Positions 45,295 through 54,429 are shown, numbered from the stretch's first letter. The stretch: DNA of 64,000 nucleotides from Paracoccaceae bacterium (GCA_024742455.1 JANSYL010000006.1:124001-188000); one strand, 5' to 3'. Numbers and translations are program-made. Notes: a model not told the origin generated them from the sequence alone.

Positions 45295-45727
45295 GATGTC
45301 CTTGCCCATGACCGGTCCTGCGCCCCCGACCTGCGGGGAAGGGGTTGGCGGTCATGATGTCTTTGAATGGCGAGCCCACGGGACAGCGACCGGCACGCCC
45401 GGGGTCTGACCCCGGCGCCCATCGATTGGTCTGTCCACACGCGTTGCATCGCGGTTTGTCTCCGGCACCGCATCACGGCGGTGCCCATGAAGCCCCGGTG
45501 TCCGGGGTGTTTGTCGTATCGGCCATGTCCGCGTCGCCTGTCCGGGCACCCGCGTCGGGCCGGATAGCCTGCTCCAGCCGGGGTGCCCGTTTCTGCAGGG
45601 CGGCCAACGGATGTGCAGGAAACCTGTTCAGCCGGCCTGACATGCAGGCCAACACTTCCACATTAAAGGTGCGAAGGGGCGAATGACAATGGCCTTCATG
45701 TGCCCGCCCCGCCGCGACCAGGGCGGA
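45295..45727 (-). other. Long rne leader region
   Basis: A 433-base gap between the rne start and the neighbouring regulator gene. Several short frames occur on both strands but none has a ribosome-binding site with family features. On the rne strand it contains several GC hairpins, e.g. GGGGTC/GACCCC near 45402 and GCACCG/CGGTGC near 45467. If transcription starts at the promoter proposed below, the leader is about 360 nt. E. coli rne has a similarly long leader that mediates feedback cleavage. Confidence 0.45.
45661..45689 (-). promoter_or_regulatory. Candidate rne promoter
   Basis: On the minus strand -35 TTGTCA (45689-45684), 17-base spacer, -10 TTAATG (45666-45661). It is the only decent sigma-70-like pair in the rne leader and gives a start near 45654. 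Confidence 0.4.
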
Positions 45728-47044
45728 TCACAGGTAATCCGACCGGCTGAGCCCGTATTTCGCCATCTTCTCGTTCAGGGTCCGGCGCGGCAGGCACAGC
45801 TCGTCCATCACCGAGGCGATCGATCCGCGATGGCGGCGCATGGTGTTGTCGATCAGCATGCGTTCGAAGGCTTCGACATATTCCTTGAGCGGCTTGCCCT
45901 CGCTGATCTGCTGCGGCGCGATTTCCGCCGTCTCAGACATCAGCAGCGACGAGATCGAGCCCGACCCGCGCCGCTGCTGAAGGATCGCGCGTTCGGCGAT
46001 GTTGATGAGCTGGCGCACATTGCCGTGCCAGGGCGCCTGCAACAGCTGAGCGGCCTCCTGCGCCGACACTTCCAGGGGGTCCGTGCCGTATTCCTCGGCG
46101 AACTGTTCCCCGAACCGGGTGAAGAGCGTCAGGATATCCTCGCCCCGGCTGCGCAAGGGCGGCAGGTCGATGCGCATCGCCGCCAGGCGATAGAACAGGT
46201 CGGGCCTGAGGGCGCTTTCGCAGTTCTCGGGCTCGGGCGCGTTGCAGATCGCCACGATCCTCGTTTCGGCGGGCGTGCCCTGATCATTGATCGCCGTCAG
46301 AAGCCGGGCCTGCAGAGGGTGCGGCAGGCTTTCGATATCTTCCAGCACCAGGGTGCCGCCGCGCGCCTGTTCCATCAGCGGCACGTCCTGCCCTGCCTCG
46401 ACCGGGCCGAACAGCATGGCGGCCAGCGCAGCTTCGTCATGGGCGGCGCAGCTGAGCGTGGCAAAGGTCTTGCCCGCCCGCGGACCCACCGCGTGCAGCG
46501 CATGGGCCACCAGCGTCTTGCCGGTGCCGGTTTCGCCGGTGATCAGCACATGCCCGTCCGCCTGCCCCAGGTCGAGGATATCCTCGCGCAGCCGCTCCAT
46601 CACCGGGGACGACCCGATCAGCTTGCGCATCAGGACGGTGCCGTCGCTGAGTTCGCGGCGCAGCGCGCGGTTGTCCAGCGTCAGGCGGCGCTGCTGGCTG
46701 GCGCGTTTGGCCAGGTCGGTCATCCGGTCGGGGTTGAACGGCTTCTCCATGAAATCATAGGCGCCGATCCGCATCGCTTCGACCGCCATCGGCACATCGC
46801 CATGGCCGGTGATCAGGATCACCGGCAGGCCGCTGTCGATCGCCATGAGGCGTTTCAGGAAGGCCATCCCGTCCATGCCGGGCATCTTGACGTCGGTGAC
46901 GATCACGCCCGGGAAATCGGCATTGATGGATTTCAGCGCCTCTTCGGCGCTGGCATAGGTTTCGGTCTCGAAGCCCGACAGTGCCAGCCACTGGCTGATC
47001 GACTGCCGCATGTCCTGCTCGTCATCGATGATCGCGATTCGCAT
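45728..47044 (-). CDS. DctD-like response regulator lacking the sigma-54 GAFTGA loop
   Basis: A 438-residue NtrC-family regulator. Receiver domain 1-115 with acidic pocket D7/D8, phospho-acceptor D51 (VTDVKMPGMDG) and Lys101 (EKPF). The AAA+ domain has Walker A GETGTGKT (170-177) and Walker B-like LVLEDIES (232-239). The expected GAFTGA loop is missing: after LFG (211-213) the chain reads PVEAGQDVPLMEQARGGT, about eleven residues shorter than normal. A Fis-type helix-turn-helix ends the protein (about 400-438). It pairs with the kinase gene 19 bases upstream. Without GAFTGA it is unlikely to activate sigma-54 polymerase and may act on sigma-70, as known for R. capsulatus NtrC. Confidence 0.88.
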   Translation of the reverse strand: MRIAIIDDEQDMRQSISQWLALSGFETETYASAEEALKSINADFPGVIVTDVKMPGMDGMAFLKRLMAIDSGLPVILITGHGDVPMAVEAMRIGAYDFMEKPFNPDRMTDLAKRASQQRRLTLDNRALRRELSDGTVLMRKLIGSSPVMERLREDILDLGQADGHVLITGETGTGKTLVAHALHAVGPRAGKTFATLSCAAHDEAALAAMLFGPVEAGQDVPLMEQARGGTLVLEDIESLPHPLQARLLTAINDQGTPAETRIVAICNAPEPENCESALRPDLFYRLAAMRIDLPPLRSRGEDILTLFTRFGEQFAEEYGTDPLEVSAQEAAQLLQAPWHGNVRQLINIAERAILQQRRGSGSISSLLMSETAEIAPQQISEGKPLKEYVEAFERMLIDNTMRRHRGSIASVMDELCLPRRTLNEKMAKYGLSRSDYL

Positions 47045-47063
47045 GTCGCGTGGTCCCTTTCGG

Positions 47064-48818
47064 TTATTCCGCCGCGCGGGCGGTGGTGTCGATCAGCGGC
47101 AGGCGCACCTCGAAGATGGCGCCGCCGGTATCGGCGTTGCGGGCGGTCAGGCGGCCGCCCAGATCGGTCACGATGCCCGAGGAAATCGCCAGGCCCAACC
47201 CGATGCCGTCACCGGGTTTCTTGGTGGTGTAGAAGGGTTCGAAAAGCGCATCGAGGTTTTCGATCCCCCGGCCTGAATCCCGCACACTGAGCACCGCCTC
47301 CTCGCCCTCGGCGATCAGCAGGTCCAGTTCGCGGGTGTCGGCCTCTTTCATCGCGTCCAGCGCATTCCTGAGCAGGTTGATGATCACCTGTTCCAGCCGC
47401 AGCCGGTCGACCATGACCATCACCGGATCAGGGGGAAGGGTGCGCGAGATTTCGACGCTCATGGTCTTGAGCTGCGGCTCCATCATCGTCAGCGCCCCGG
47501 TCAGCGCATCGCGCAGGTCCACCGGTTCGAAGGCCTCGCCGCCCTTCCTGGCATAGGATTTCAGCTGGCGTGTGATCGCGCCCATGCGTTCGATCAGATC
47601 GTCGATGCGCTGAAAGCTCGAGGCGGCTTCCTCGTGGCGGCGGCGCTGCAGCAACAGGCGCGCCCCGGCAAGGTAGGTCTTCATCGCCGCCAGCGGCTGG
47701 TTCAGCTCATGGCTGACCGCCGCCGACATCTCGCCCAGCGCGGCCAGTTTCTGCGATTGGGCGAGGCTCTGCTCGGCCTCTTCGAGGTTGCGTTCGACCT
47801 TCTGGCGCTCGGCGATCTCGCGCTGCAGGCGGGCATTCAGCCGTCTGAGTTCCGCCGATTCGCGGGCCAGCCGCACCGATTGCAGACGCGCCCGGCGGCT
47901 GAGCAGGTAGAACCCCCCCGCCAGCAGCAGCGCAAAGCCCATCACCTGCAGGGCCAGAACCGCGTTCACCCGTTCGCGCACCGAGTTATAGGCGGTGTAG
48001 GACACGATCCGCCAACCGCGAAAGGCGATGCGGCTTTCAAGCCGGATGGTTTCGGCGGCAAAGAAATCGCCGGTCAGGTCGGTGACGAAGGCCCAATCGC
48101 CCGTCGCCTCGATGGCGCGCTGGATGGCGTTGCGGGGGTCCTGCATCTCAAGCGCTTCGGCCTCGGTGCGGCCGCGCCAGCGCGGTTCGGTGGACAGGAT
48201 GATCTGGCCCTGGCTGTTGGTGACGAAAATCGCTTCGGTGCCCGACCGCCAGCGTTCGACGATGCGCGGCAGGTCCACCTCGACAAGGATCACGCCCAAA
48301 AGCTGGTTCTCGAATTCCACCCGGCGGGAAAATGTGAAATCGAACCGCCCGGTCTCGGGCTCGTTCGAGGTAAAGACGGTGTCGGCCGACCGTGTCGCTT
48401 CGACGAAAAACGGATCATTGGCGCGCAGTTCGCCCAGACGCTGCCGGTCGGTCGCCGCAACCACGCGGCCCGCCCGGTCCAGAAGGATCAGCGAGGCCGC
48501 GCCGATTTCCTCGACATAGGAGATCAGGCGCTGCGAGGTATTGGTGTAGTCATTGCTTTCCAGCGACCGGATCAGCACCGGATCGCGGCTGAGCAGGAGC
48601 GGCACCACCGAATGGCGCTGCAATTCCGACAGGACGGTCCCGGAATGGCTGGCCAGGCGCAGCTCGGCACGGTTGCGCGTGGTTTCGATGAACCGGTCTG
48701 TCAGCAGCGTGTTGGTGAACCAGATCGTGCCTGCCGCCGTCATCAGCACCAATACCAGAAGGCCGCGCAACCGCCAGGTGCGCGGCAAACCCGGCGTGGA
48801 GGGATCGGCCATCGACAT
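47064..48818 (-). CDS. DctB-like membrane sensor histidine kinase
   Basis: A 584-residue kinase with a membrane helix near residues 14-34, a periplasmic tandem-PAS/Cache sensor (about 40-285, with blocks ASLILLDRAGRVVAATDR and AIFVTNSQGQIIL), a second membrane helix (about 290-312), a coiled-coil linker, the HisKA motif AAVSHELNQPLAAM with the phospho-His, and HATPase_c (N box INLLRNALDAM, G boxes SGRGIENL and GDGIGLGLAI). The architecture is that of DctB, the C4-dicarboxylate sensor. Ligand assignment is by architecture and the paired DctD-like regulator only. Start ATG at 48818; 48812 is possible. Confidence 0.87.
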   Translation of the reverse strand: MSMADPSTPGLPRTWRLRGLLVLVLMTAAGTIWFTNTLLTDRFIETTRNRAELRLASHSGTVLSELQRHSVVPLLLSRDPVLIRSLESNDYTNTSQRLISYVEEIGAASLILLDRAGRVVAATDRQRLGELRANDPFFVEATRSADTVFTSNEPETGRFDFTFSRRVEFENQLLGVILVEVDLPRIVERWRSGTEAIFVTNSQGQIILSTEPRWRGRTEAEALEMQDPRNAIQRAIEATGDWAFVTDLTGDFFAAETIRLESRIAFRGWRIVSYTAYNSVRERVNAVLALQVMGFALLLAGGFYLLSRRARLQSVRLARESAELRRLNARLQREIAERQKVERNLEEAEQSLAQSQKLAALGEMSAAVSHELNQPLAAMKTYLAGARLLLQRRRHEEAASSFQRIDDLIERMGAITRQLKSYARKGGEAFEPVDLRDALTGALTMMEPQLKTMSVEISRTLPPDPVMVMVDRLRLEQVIINLLRNALDAMKEADTRELDLLIAEGEEAVLSVRDSGRGIENLDALFEPFYTTKKPGDGIGLGLAISSGIVTDLGGRLTARNADTGGAIFEVRLPLIDTTARAAE

Positions 48819-48875
48819 GGGATCAGATTTACGCCTGCAACCCGCCCCGCTCAAGCGGCGCGGGCGGGAACCCGC

Positions 48876-49544
48876 CTATGCCGCCACCAGCGCGCCGGCC
48901 AATGCGTCGAACAGCACCCGGCCATCCGCACCGCCCTGTTCGGGGTCGATGGCCCGTTCTGGATGCGGCATCATCCCTAGCACGCGGCGGTTTTCCGACA
49001 GAACCCCGGCGATGTCGGCCACCGATCCGTTGGGATTGCCGGTATAGGTGAAGGCGATGCGGTCCTCGGCCTGCAGCCCTGCCAGGCCATCCGGGTCGAT
49101 CTGGTAATTGCCGTCATGATGAGCGATCGGCACCGTGATCGTCGCGCCGTCCCTGTAGCCGCCGGTAAAGGCGCTGTCGGTCGTGGCCACGGCCAGATCC
49201 TGTGCGCGGCAGACGAATTTCAGACCCGCATTGCGCATCAGCACCCCGGGCAGCAGACGAGTTTCGCACAGCACCTGAAACCCGTTGCAGATGCCCAGGA
49301 CATAGCCGCCCTTGTCCGCATGCGCCCGCACCGCCCCCATGATCGGCGACCCGGCGGCGATGGCACCGCAGCGCAGGTAGTCGCCATAGGAAAACCCGCC
49401 CGGAATGCCGACCACGTCGGTGGCTGCGGGCAGGTCAGTGTCCTTGTGCCAGACCATGTCCACCTCGAACCCGGCGGCGCGGAACGCCACGGCAAGATCG
49501 CGGTCGCAATTGGAGCCGGGAAAGACCAGGACCGCAGCCTTCAC
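48876..49544 (-). CDS. purQ: Phosphoribosylformylglycinamidine synthase, glutaminase subunit
   Basis: A 222-residue class I glutamine amidotransferase. N-terminus KAAVLVFPGSNCDRD, oxyanion block GGFSYGDYLRCGAIA, nucleophile Cys in LGICNGFQVL and catalytic His/Glu in MMPHPERAIDPEQGG. It releases ammonia from glutamine for PurL. GTG start at 49544 overlaps the purS stop by four bases; the upstream ATG in this frame lies within purS. Same transcript as purS and purC. Confidence 0.95.
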   Translation of the reverse strand: MKAAVLVFPGSNCDRDLAVAFRAAGFEVDMVWHKDTDLPAATDVVGIPGGFSYGDYLRCGAIAAGSPIMGAVRAHADKGGYVLGICNGFQVLCETRLLPGVLMRNAGLKFVCRAQDLAVATTDSAFTGGYRDGATITVPIAHHDGNYQIDPDGLAGLQAEDRIAFTYTGNPNGSVADIAGVLSENRRVLGMMPHPERAIDPEQGGADGRVLFDALAGALVAA

Positions 49545-49774
49545 GCCCGGATCTCCACCGCGTAGCTTTCGATCACCGTGTTGGCGAGCAGCTTCTCGCA
49601 CATCTCGGTCACTTGGTCCTCAGTCGTGCCGGGGGCCAGGTCAAGCTCGATCACCTTGCCCTGCCGCACGGCCTCGACCCCGTCGAACCCCATCGCGCCC
49701 AGGGCCGATTTCACCGCCTCGCCCTGCGGGTCGAGCACGCCGTCCTTCAGCATCACGGTGACCACTGCCTTCAT
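49541..49774 (-). CDS. purS: Phosphoribosylformylglycinamidine synthase subunit PurS
   Basis: A 77-residue small subunit with the family pattern KAVVTVMLKDGVLDPQGEAV then ALGAMGFDGVEAVRQGK (split here) and the C-terminal ESYAVEI strand. PurS bridges PurL and PurQ. ATG at 49774 (a GTG precedes it directly). It overlaps purQ and is 43 bases from purC. Its presence explains why PurL at 19.5 kb is short. Confidence 0.93.
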   Translation of the reverse strand: MKAVVTVMLKDGVLDPQGEAVKSALGAMGFDGVEAVRQGKVIELDLAPGTTEDQVTEMCEKLLANTVIESYAVEIRA

Positions 49775-49817
49775 CACCCCTGCCCCTTCGTCTTTGCGAA
49801 CATCCGTTCCGACCCGT

Positions 49818-50579
49818 TCAGTTGATCAGCGTGGGTTTCGACACCTGCATGCCCGATTTCGGCAACACGCCCAGCCGGCGCGCCACTTCGGTATAGGCAT
49901 CGGCCAGATCGCCCAGGTCGCGGCGGAACACGTCCTTGTCCAGCTTCTGGCCGGTCTCGATATCCCACAGGCGGCACGAGTCGGGGCTGATTTCGTCGGC
50001 CACGATCAGGCGCATGTAATCGCCATCCCAGATGCGCCCGATCTCGATCTTGAAATCCACCAGCCTGATGCCGACGCCCAGCATCAGGCCCGACAGGAAA
50101 TCGTTCACCCTGAGCGCCAGGCTGACCATGTCATCCAGGTCCTGCTGGCCTGCCCAGCCGAAGGCGATGACATGTTCCTCGCTGACCAGCGGATCGCCCA
50201 GTTCGTCGTTCTTGAGGTAGAATTCCACGATCGGGCGTGGCAGCGCGGTGCCCTCCTCGATCCCCAGCCGTTTCGACATCGACCCTGCGGCGATGTTGCG
50301 GACCACCACCTCAAGCGGGATGATCTCGACCGCGCGGATCAGTTGCTCGCGCATGTTGATGCGGCGGATGAAATGGGTGGGCACGCCGATGGAATTGAGC
50401 CCGGTCATGAAGAACTCGCTCAACCGGTTGTTCAGAACGCCCTTGCCGTCGATGGTGGCATGTTTCTCGGCGTTGAAGGCGGTGGCATCGTCCTTGAAAT
50501 ACTGGACCAGTGTGCCGGGTTCGGGACCCTCGTAGAGGATCTTGGCCTTGCCTTCATAGACCTTCTTGCGCCGTGCCAT
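49818..50579 (-). CDS. purC: Phosphoribosylaminoimidazole-succinocarboxamide synthase
   Basis: A 253-residue SAICAR synthetase. N-terminal [18 protein letters not shown], then [20 protein letters not shown], the [17 protein letters not shown]/substrate block and [31 protein letters not shown] (quoted in parts: [20 protein letters not shown]). It joins CAIR and aspartate with ATP. ATG at 50579, with GGGAG upstream. First gene of the purC-purS-purQ operon; the divergent zeta-inhibitor gene starts 156 bases away. Confidence 0.95.
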   Translation of the reverse strand: MARRKKVYEGKAKILYEGPEPGTLVQYFKDDATAFNAEKHATIDGKGVLNNRLSEFFMTGLNSIGVPTHFIRRINMREQLIRAVEIIPLEVVVRNIAAGSMSKRLGIEEGTALPRPIVEFYLKNDELGDPLVSEEHVIAFGWAGQQDLDDMVSLALRVNDFLSGLMLGVGIRLVDFKIEIGRIWDGDYMRLIVADEISPDSCRLWDIETGQKLDKDVFRRDLGDLADAYTEVARRLGVLPKSGMQVSKPTLIN

Positions 50580-50735
50580 GCATACTCCCGGGGGTGTGGA
50601 AGGGGCGCGTTCACGTCCCGAAAACCGACCTGCGCTATAGGCCAAAGCGCGCTGTGTCGCAAGGCGGATGGCTTGCGGCCCGGGGCGCGCCCGGACTATC
50701 CTGCCCCGACCCCGAAGCGCAAGAGGACCGCCCAG

Positions 50736-51050
50736 ATGACCACCTTCGACGACCGCGAAAACGCGTTCGAAAACAAGTTCGCCCATGACCAGGAAATGCA
50801 GTTCAAGGCCGAGGCCCGGCGCAACAAGCTGATGGGGCTGTGGGTGGCCGACATCCTCGAGAAGAAGGGCGATGAGGCCGAGGCCTATGCAAGAGAAGTC
50901 GTCAAGGCCGATTTCGAGGAGGCGGGCCATGAGGACGTGATGCGCAAGGTTCTGGGCGATCTGGACGGCCGCGTGGCCGAAACCGAGGTGCGCAAGAAAT
51001 ACGATGAACTTCTGGCGGTGGCCAAGGGCCAGCTGATGGAAGAACACTGA
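50736..51050 (+). CDS. DUF1476 protein, zeta-type inhibitor of F1-ATPase
   Basis: A 104-residue, highly charged, helical protein matching DUF1476. The N-terminus [18 protein letters not shown] is the inhibitory segment described for the zeta subunit of Paracoccus denitrificans F1-ATPase. [17 protein letters not shown] and the C-terminal helices complete the family. It blocks ATP hydrolysis by binding F1. AGAGGA precedes the ATG. A good terminator follows, so it is monocistronic. Confidence 0.92.
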   Translation: MTTFDDRENAFENKFAHDQEMQFKAEARRNKLMGLWVADILEKKGDEAEAYAREVVKADFEEAGHEDVMRKVLGDLDGRVAETEVRKKYDELLAVAKGQLMEEH

Positions 51051-51076
51051 CCCTCGGGGCCCGGCCCTTCACGAGG

Positions 51077-51100
51077 CGGCGCCCCGACGGGCGCCGTTTT
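51077..51100 (+). terminator. Terminator after the zeta-inhibitor gene
   Basis: Perfect 8-bp stem CGGCGCCC (51077-51084) / GGGCGCCG (51089-51096), CGAC tetraloop, then TTTT (51097-51100). Confidence 0.8.
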
Positions 51101-51208
51101 CATTTCGACCATTAGGCGCCTTCATCATCTTCATGTGAATTTTGCGCCTTGTTCATGATCCGCGCGCGCGCCACATCGGTGCTGCGCGCCAAAGCTGAAA
51201 GATCTTTC

Positions 51209-52225
51209 ATGTCCGACCCATTGTCCGCCCTGCTGACCGAGCGTGACTGGCTTCTGGCCGATGGTGCCACCGGCACCACCCTGTTCAACATGGGCCTGCA
51301 ATCGGGCGATGCGCCCGAATTGTGGAATGCCGATCACCCCGACCGCATCCGCGCGCTCTACCAGGGCGCGGTCGATGCCGGGTCGGACCTGTTCCTGACC
51401 AATTCCTTCGGCGGCACGCGGGCACGGTTGAAACTGCATGACGCGCAGGACCGGGCCTATGAGCTGAACAGGCTGGCCGCCGAACTGGGTCGCGAGGTGG
51501 CCGATGCCGCCGGGCGCAAGGTGCTGGTGGCCGGGTCCATGGGCCCCACGGGTGAGATCATGGCCCCGATGGGCCCGCTGACCCATGAGGCCGCGGTCGA
51601 GATGTTTCTGGAACAGGCCGAGGGGCTGCGCGACGGCGGGGCCGATGTGCTGTGGGTCGAAACGATCAGCGCGCCCGAGGAATACGCCGCCGCCGCCGAG
51701 GCCTGCGGCAAGGCCGGAATGCCATGGTGCGGCACCATGAGTTTCGACACCGCCGGACGGACGATGATGGGCATGACCTCGCAGGCGATGAGCGAGATGG
51801 TCGAGACGCTCGATCACAAACCCCTGGCCTACGGGGCCAATTGCGGGGTCGGCGCGTCCGACCTGTTGCGCACGGTTCTGGGCTTCCGCGCCTCGGGCAA
51901 CCCGCGCCCGGTCATCGCCAAGGGCAATGCGGGCATTCCGAAATATGTCGATGGCCATATCCATTACGACGGCACGCCCGAGCTGATGGCCGAATATGCC
52001 GTGCTGGCGCGGGATGCGGGGGCTACCATCATCGGCGGGTGCTGCGGCACCACGCCGGAGCATCTGCGCCACATGCGTGCGGCGCTGGAGACGCGCCCGA
52101 AGGGCGAGGCCCCGACGCTGGACGCGATTACGGCGGCGCTTGGCGGGTTTTCCTCGGGCTCGGACGGGACCGATGATGCCGGGCCCACGCGCGAACGTCG
52201 GGGCCGCCGGAAGGCGCGCGATTGA
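51209..52225 (+). CDS. Homocysteine S-methyltransferase, split methionine-synthase / BHMT-like
   Basis: A 338-residue Zn-dependent methyltransferase. It starts near LLADGATGTTLFNMG and has the zinc cysteines in GANCGVG and GGCCGTTPEH. It moves a methyl group to homocysteine. Two donors are possible: betaine, or methylcobalamin on a separate corrinoid protein. A corrinoid protein is encoded 1.4 kb downstream, so it is likely the homocysteine-binding module of a split MetH, as reported for Phaeobacter. A basic, disordered C-terminal tail is present (RERRGRRKARD). Start at 51209 by family N-terminus; the in-frame ATGs upstream add 20 odd residues. I saw no known SAM or SAH riboswitch in the leader. 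Confidence 0.85.
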   Translation: MSDPLSALLTERDWLLADGATGTTLFNMGLQSGDAPELWNADHPDRIRALYQGAVDAGSDLFLTNSFGGTRARLKLHDAQDRAYELNRLAAELGREVADAAGRKVLVAGSMGPTGEIMAPMGPLTHEAAVEMFLEQAEGLRDGGADVLWVETISAPEEYAAAAEACGKAGMPWCGTMSFDTAGRTMMGMTSQAMSEMVETLDHKPLAYGANCGVGASDLLRTVLGFRASGNPRPVIAKGNAGIPKYVDGHIHYDGTPELMAEYAVLARDAGATIIGGCCGTTPEHLRHMRAALETRPKGEAPTLDAITAALGGFSSGSDGTDDAGPTRERRGRRKARD

Positions 52226-52418
52226 CACGATGGTCACCACGGGCGCGACATATCCGGCGGCATGGACGGGCCGTTCGCCCCGCGCCCGCCGGGTGTCGGC
52301 GCCGGACACCGGCCTTCCCGCCCCGTCCCGGCCCGTGGCTGCTTGCGGCGGGCGCGCTCCGGATCGCGCGGCCGTCTTGCGGACGGACAGGGCAAGGCCC
52401 CCGGCTGCCCTGCCTGCC
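52226..52418. other. Intergenic region between two convergent genes
   Basis: A 193-base gap between two convergent stops. It holds an inverted repeat GGTGTC-GGCGCCG-GACACC near 52293-52311, possibly a shared transcription stop, with no T-tract. Nothing else is recognised. Confidence 0.4.
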
Positions 52419-53501
52419 TCAGAACAGGCCCAGTTGATCGCCGACCGCGAAGGGCACATGGAACAGATCACAGCGCAGCGGCGGCAGGTCGCGGGCGAGG
52501 CCCAACCGGGCAAGCGCCTGCCGATACCGGGCCTGGATCAGGTTCGCCCACACGCCCTGCCCGGTCATCCGCTTGCCGAATTCGGGGTCGTAGTCACGCC
52601 CGCCATGCATGTCGCGAAGCTTGGACATCACCCGGCCCTGCCGGTCGGGATAGTGCTCGGCCAGCCAATCCTGCCACAGCGCCGAAACCTCGCGCGGCAG
52701 GCGCAAGGGGATCGTGCTGGCCGCCACCGCGCCCGCGTCGCGCCCGGCCTTCAGGATCGCCTCGAGCTCGTGATCGGTCAGGCCCGGGATGATCGGCGAG
52801 GCCATGATGCGCACCGGCACGCCCGCCTTCGCCAGCGTCTCGACCGCGCGCAGCCGATGCGCGGGGGCGGGGCAGCGCGGCTCCATCCTGCGGGCCAGAT
52901 CCGCGTCGAGCGTGGTGACCGAAATGCCCACGCGCGCCAGCCCCGCCTGCCCCATCTCGCCCAGGATATCGGCGTCACGGGTGACAAGGCTGCCCTTGGT
53001 CACCACCCCCACCGGGTGACGGAACTCAGACAACACGCGCAACAGGGCACGCATGATGCCCCGGTCGCGTTCGATCGGCTGGTAGGGGTCGGTATTGGTG
53101 CCGATCGCCAGCGTCCCGGGCCGGTAACCGGGCTTGCGCAGTTCCGCCTCCAGCGCCTGCGCCGCGTTCGGGCGGGCGATCAGCCGGGTTTCGAAATCCA
53201 GCCCCGGCGACAGGCCCAGATAGGCGTGGCTGGGACGTGCGAAACAATAGATGCAGCCATGTTCGCAGCCGCGATAGGGATTCACCGACCGGTCGAACCC
53301 CACATCGGGCGAGGTGTTGCGCGTGATCGCCCGGCGCAGAAATTCCTCGGTCACGTCGGTGCGGATCGGCGGCAGGTCGTCATCGGTGCCCCAGCCGTCA
53401 TCGACGGCCTCGACCGAAAGGCGTTCGAACCGCCCGGCGGCATTGCCGCCTGCCGCCCGCCCCGGCGCGCGCGCCTGACCCGATGTGACCCGTCCATCCA
53501 T
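52419..53501 (-). CDS. PA0069-family radical SAM protein
   Basis: A 360-residue radical SAM protein. The cluster motif is C-x3-C-x2-C: CEHGCIYC at 79-86, with VNPYRGCEHGC typical of the spore-photoproduct-lyase-like subgroup. GTLAIGTNTDPYQPIER and VVTKGSLVTRDADIL are further family blocks. The C-terminal part is charged and lacks extra Fe-S cysteines. The function of this family is not established. It lies on the opposite strand between the homocysteine methyltransferase and corrinoid-protein genes, but the family also occurs elsewhere without them. Confidence 0.83.
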   Translation of the reverse strand: MDGRVTSGQARAPGRAAGGNAAGRFERLSVEAVDDGWGTDDDLPPIRTDVTEEFLRRAITRNTSPDVGFDRSVNPYRGCEHGCIYCFARPSHAYLGLSPGLDFETRLIARPNAAQALEAELRKPGYRPGTLAIGTNTDPYQPIERDRGIMRALLRVLSEFRHPVGVVTKGSLVTRDADILGEMGQAGLARVGISVTTLDADLARRMEPRCPAPAHRLRAVETLAKAGVPVRIMASPIIPGLTDHELEAILKAGRDAGAVAASTIPLRLPREVSALWQDWLAEHYPDRQGRVMSKLRDMHGGRDYDPEFGKRMTGQGVWANLIQARYRQALARLGLARDLPPLRCDLFHVPFAVGDQLGLF

Positions 53502-53651
53502 GCTGCGAGATTAGAACGAAACCGGAACACCGACAAGCCCGGGTCGCGCCGGATCGGGGCAATGTCGCAATTCGCCATGTCAAACCCGCCCCGCACGCTA
53601 GCGTCTGCGCACGTCCGCCGCACGGGGCAGCAGGACCAGGAGAGCTGAGCC

Positions 53652-54359
53652 ATGTCCGATCAAGAAGACGATATCGTCCTGAGCGAACTCGACGATGATG
53701 AACTCGTCCAGCAGATGTTCGACGACCTTTACGACGGTCTGAAGGAAGAGATCGAGGAGGCGGTCAACATCCTGCTCGAACGCGGGTGGGAACCTTACCG
53801 CATCCTGACCGAGGCGCTGGTCGGCGGCATGACCATCGTTGGCAATGATTTCCGCGACGGCATCCTGTTCGTGCCCGAGGTGCTGATGGCCGCCAACGCG
53901 ATGAAGGGCGGCATGGCGATCCTCAAGCCGCTTCTGGCCGAAACCGGTGCGCCGCGAATGGGCAAGATGGTGATCGGCACCGTCAAGGGCGACATCCACG
54001 ATATCGGCAAGAACCTTGTCAGCATGATGATGGAGGGGGCCGGGTTCGAAGTGGTGGACCTGGGCATCAACAATGCGGTCGAGGCCTATCTCGAGGCGCT
54101 GGAAACCGAAGAGCCCGACATCCTCGGCATGTCGGCGCTGCTGACCACGACGATGCCCTATATGAAGGTCGTCATCGACACGATGGCCGAAAAGGGCATC
54201 CGCGACGACTATATCGTGCTGGTGGGCGGCGCGCCCCTGAACGAGGAGTTCGGAAAGGCCATTGGCGCCGACGCCTATTGCCGCGACGCCGCCGTCGCGG
54301 TTGAGACGGCCAAGGAATTCGTCGCGCGCAAGCACAACCAGATGGCGGCCAGCGCCTGA
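53652..54359 (+). CDS. Corrinoid (methylcobalamin carrier) protein
   Basis: A 235-residue protein of the MtbC/MttC type. N-terminal four-helix cap (about 15-95, with VPEVLMAANAMKGG), then the Rossmann-type B12-binding domain with the lower-ligand motif GTVKGDIHDIGKNLV (DxHxxG), the ILGMSALLTTTM block (SxL) and VGGAPL (GG). It carries a methyl group between a methyltetrahydrofolate-dependent enzyme and a homocysteine methyltransferase, like the B12 domain of MetH. AGGAGAG precedes the ATG. The MTHF module and reactivation domain are not in this window; DUF1638, a frequent neighbour of such proteins, is at 56.6 kb. Confidence 0.9.
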   Translation: MSDQEDDIVLSELDDDELVQQMFDDLYDGLKEEIEEAVNILLERGWEPYRILTEALVGGMTIVGNDFRDGILFVPEVLMAANAMKGGMAILKPLLAETGAPRMGKMVIGTVKGDIHDIGKNLVSMMMEGAGFEVVDLGINNAVEAYLEALETEEPDILGMSALLTTTMPYMKVVIDTMAEKGIRDDYIVLVGGAPLNEEFGKAIGADAYCRDAAVAVETAKEFVARKHNQMAASA

Positions 54360-54379
54360 GGCGCCGGCGCCCGCGCGGC

Positions 54380-54399
54380 CCCGGGGCGACAGCCCCGGG
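54380..54399. other. Hairpin without T-tract after corrinoid gene
   Basis: CCCGGGGC (54380-54387) and GCCCCGGG (54392-54399) form a perfect 8-bp stem with loop GACA. It may protect the 3' end of the corrinoid mRNA, as there is no poly-T to stop transcription. Confidence 0.4.
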
Positions 54400-54429
54400 T
54401 CGACGCTCGGTGCCCCGGGTCCTTGTTTC

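Noticed and set aside
45345-45686. Short frames in the rne leader as genes
   Set aside because: Cys/Arg/Pro-rich products without ribosome-binding sites, overlapping on both strands.
51101-51208. SAM-II, SAH or SAM/SAH riboswitch ahead of the homocysteine methyltransferase
   Set aside because: A GCGCGC hairpin and an AAAGCTGAAAG segment are present, but the consensus cores and pseudoknots of these classes are not matched by eye.
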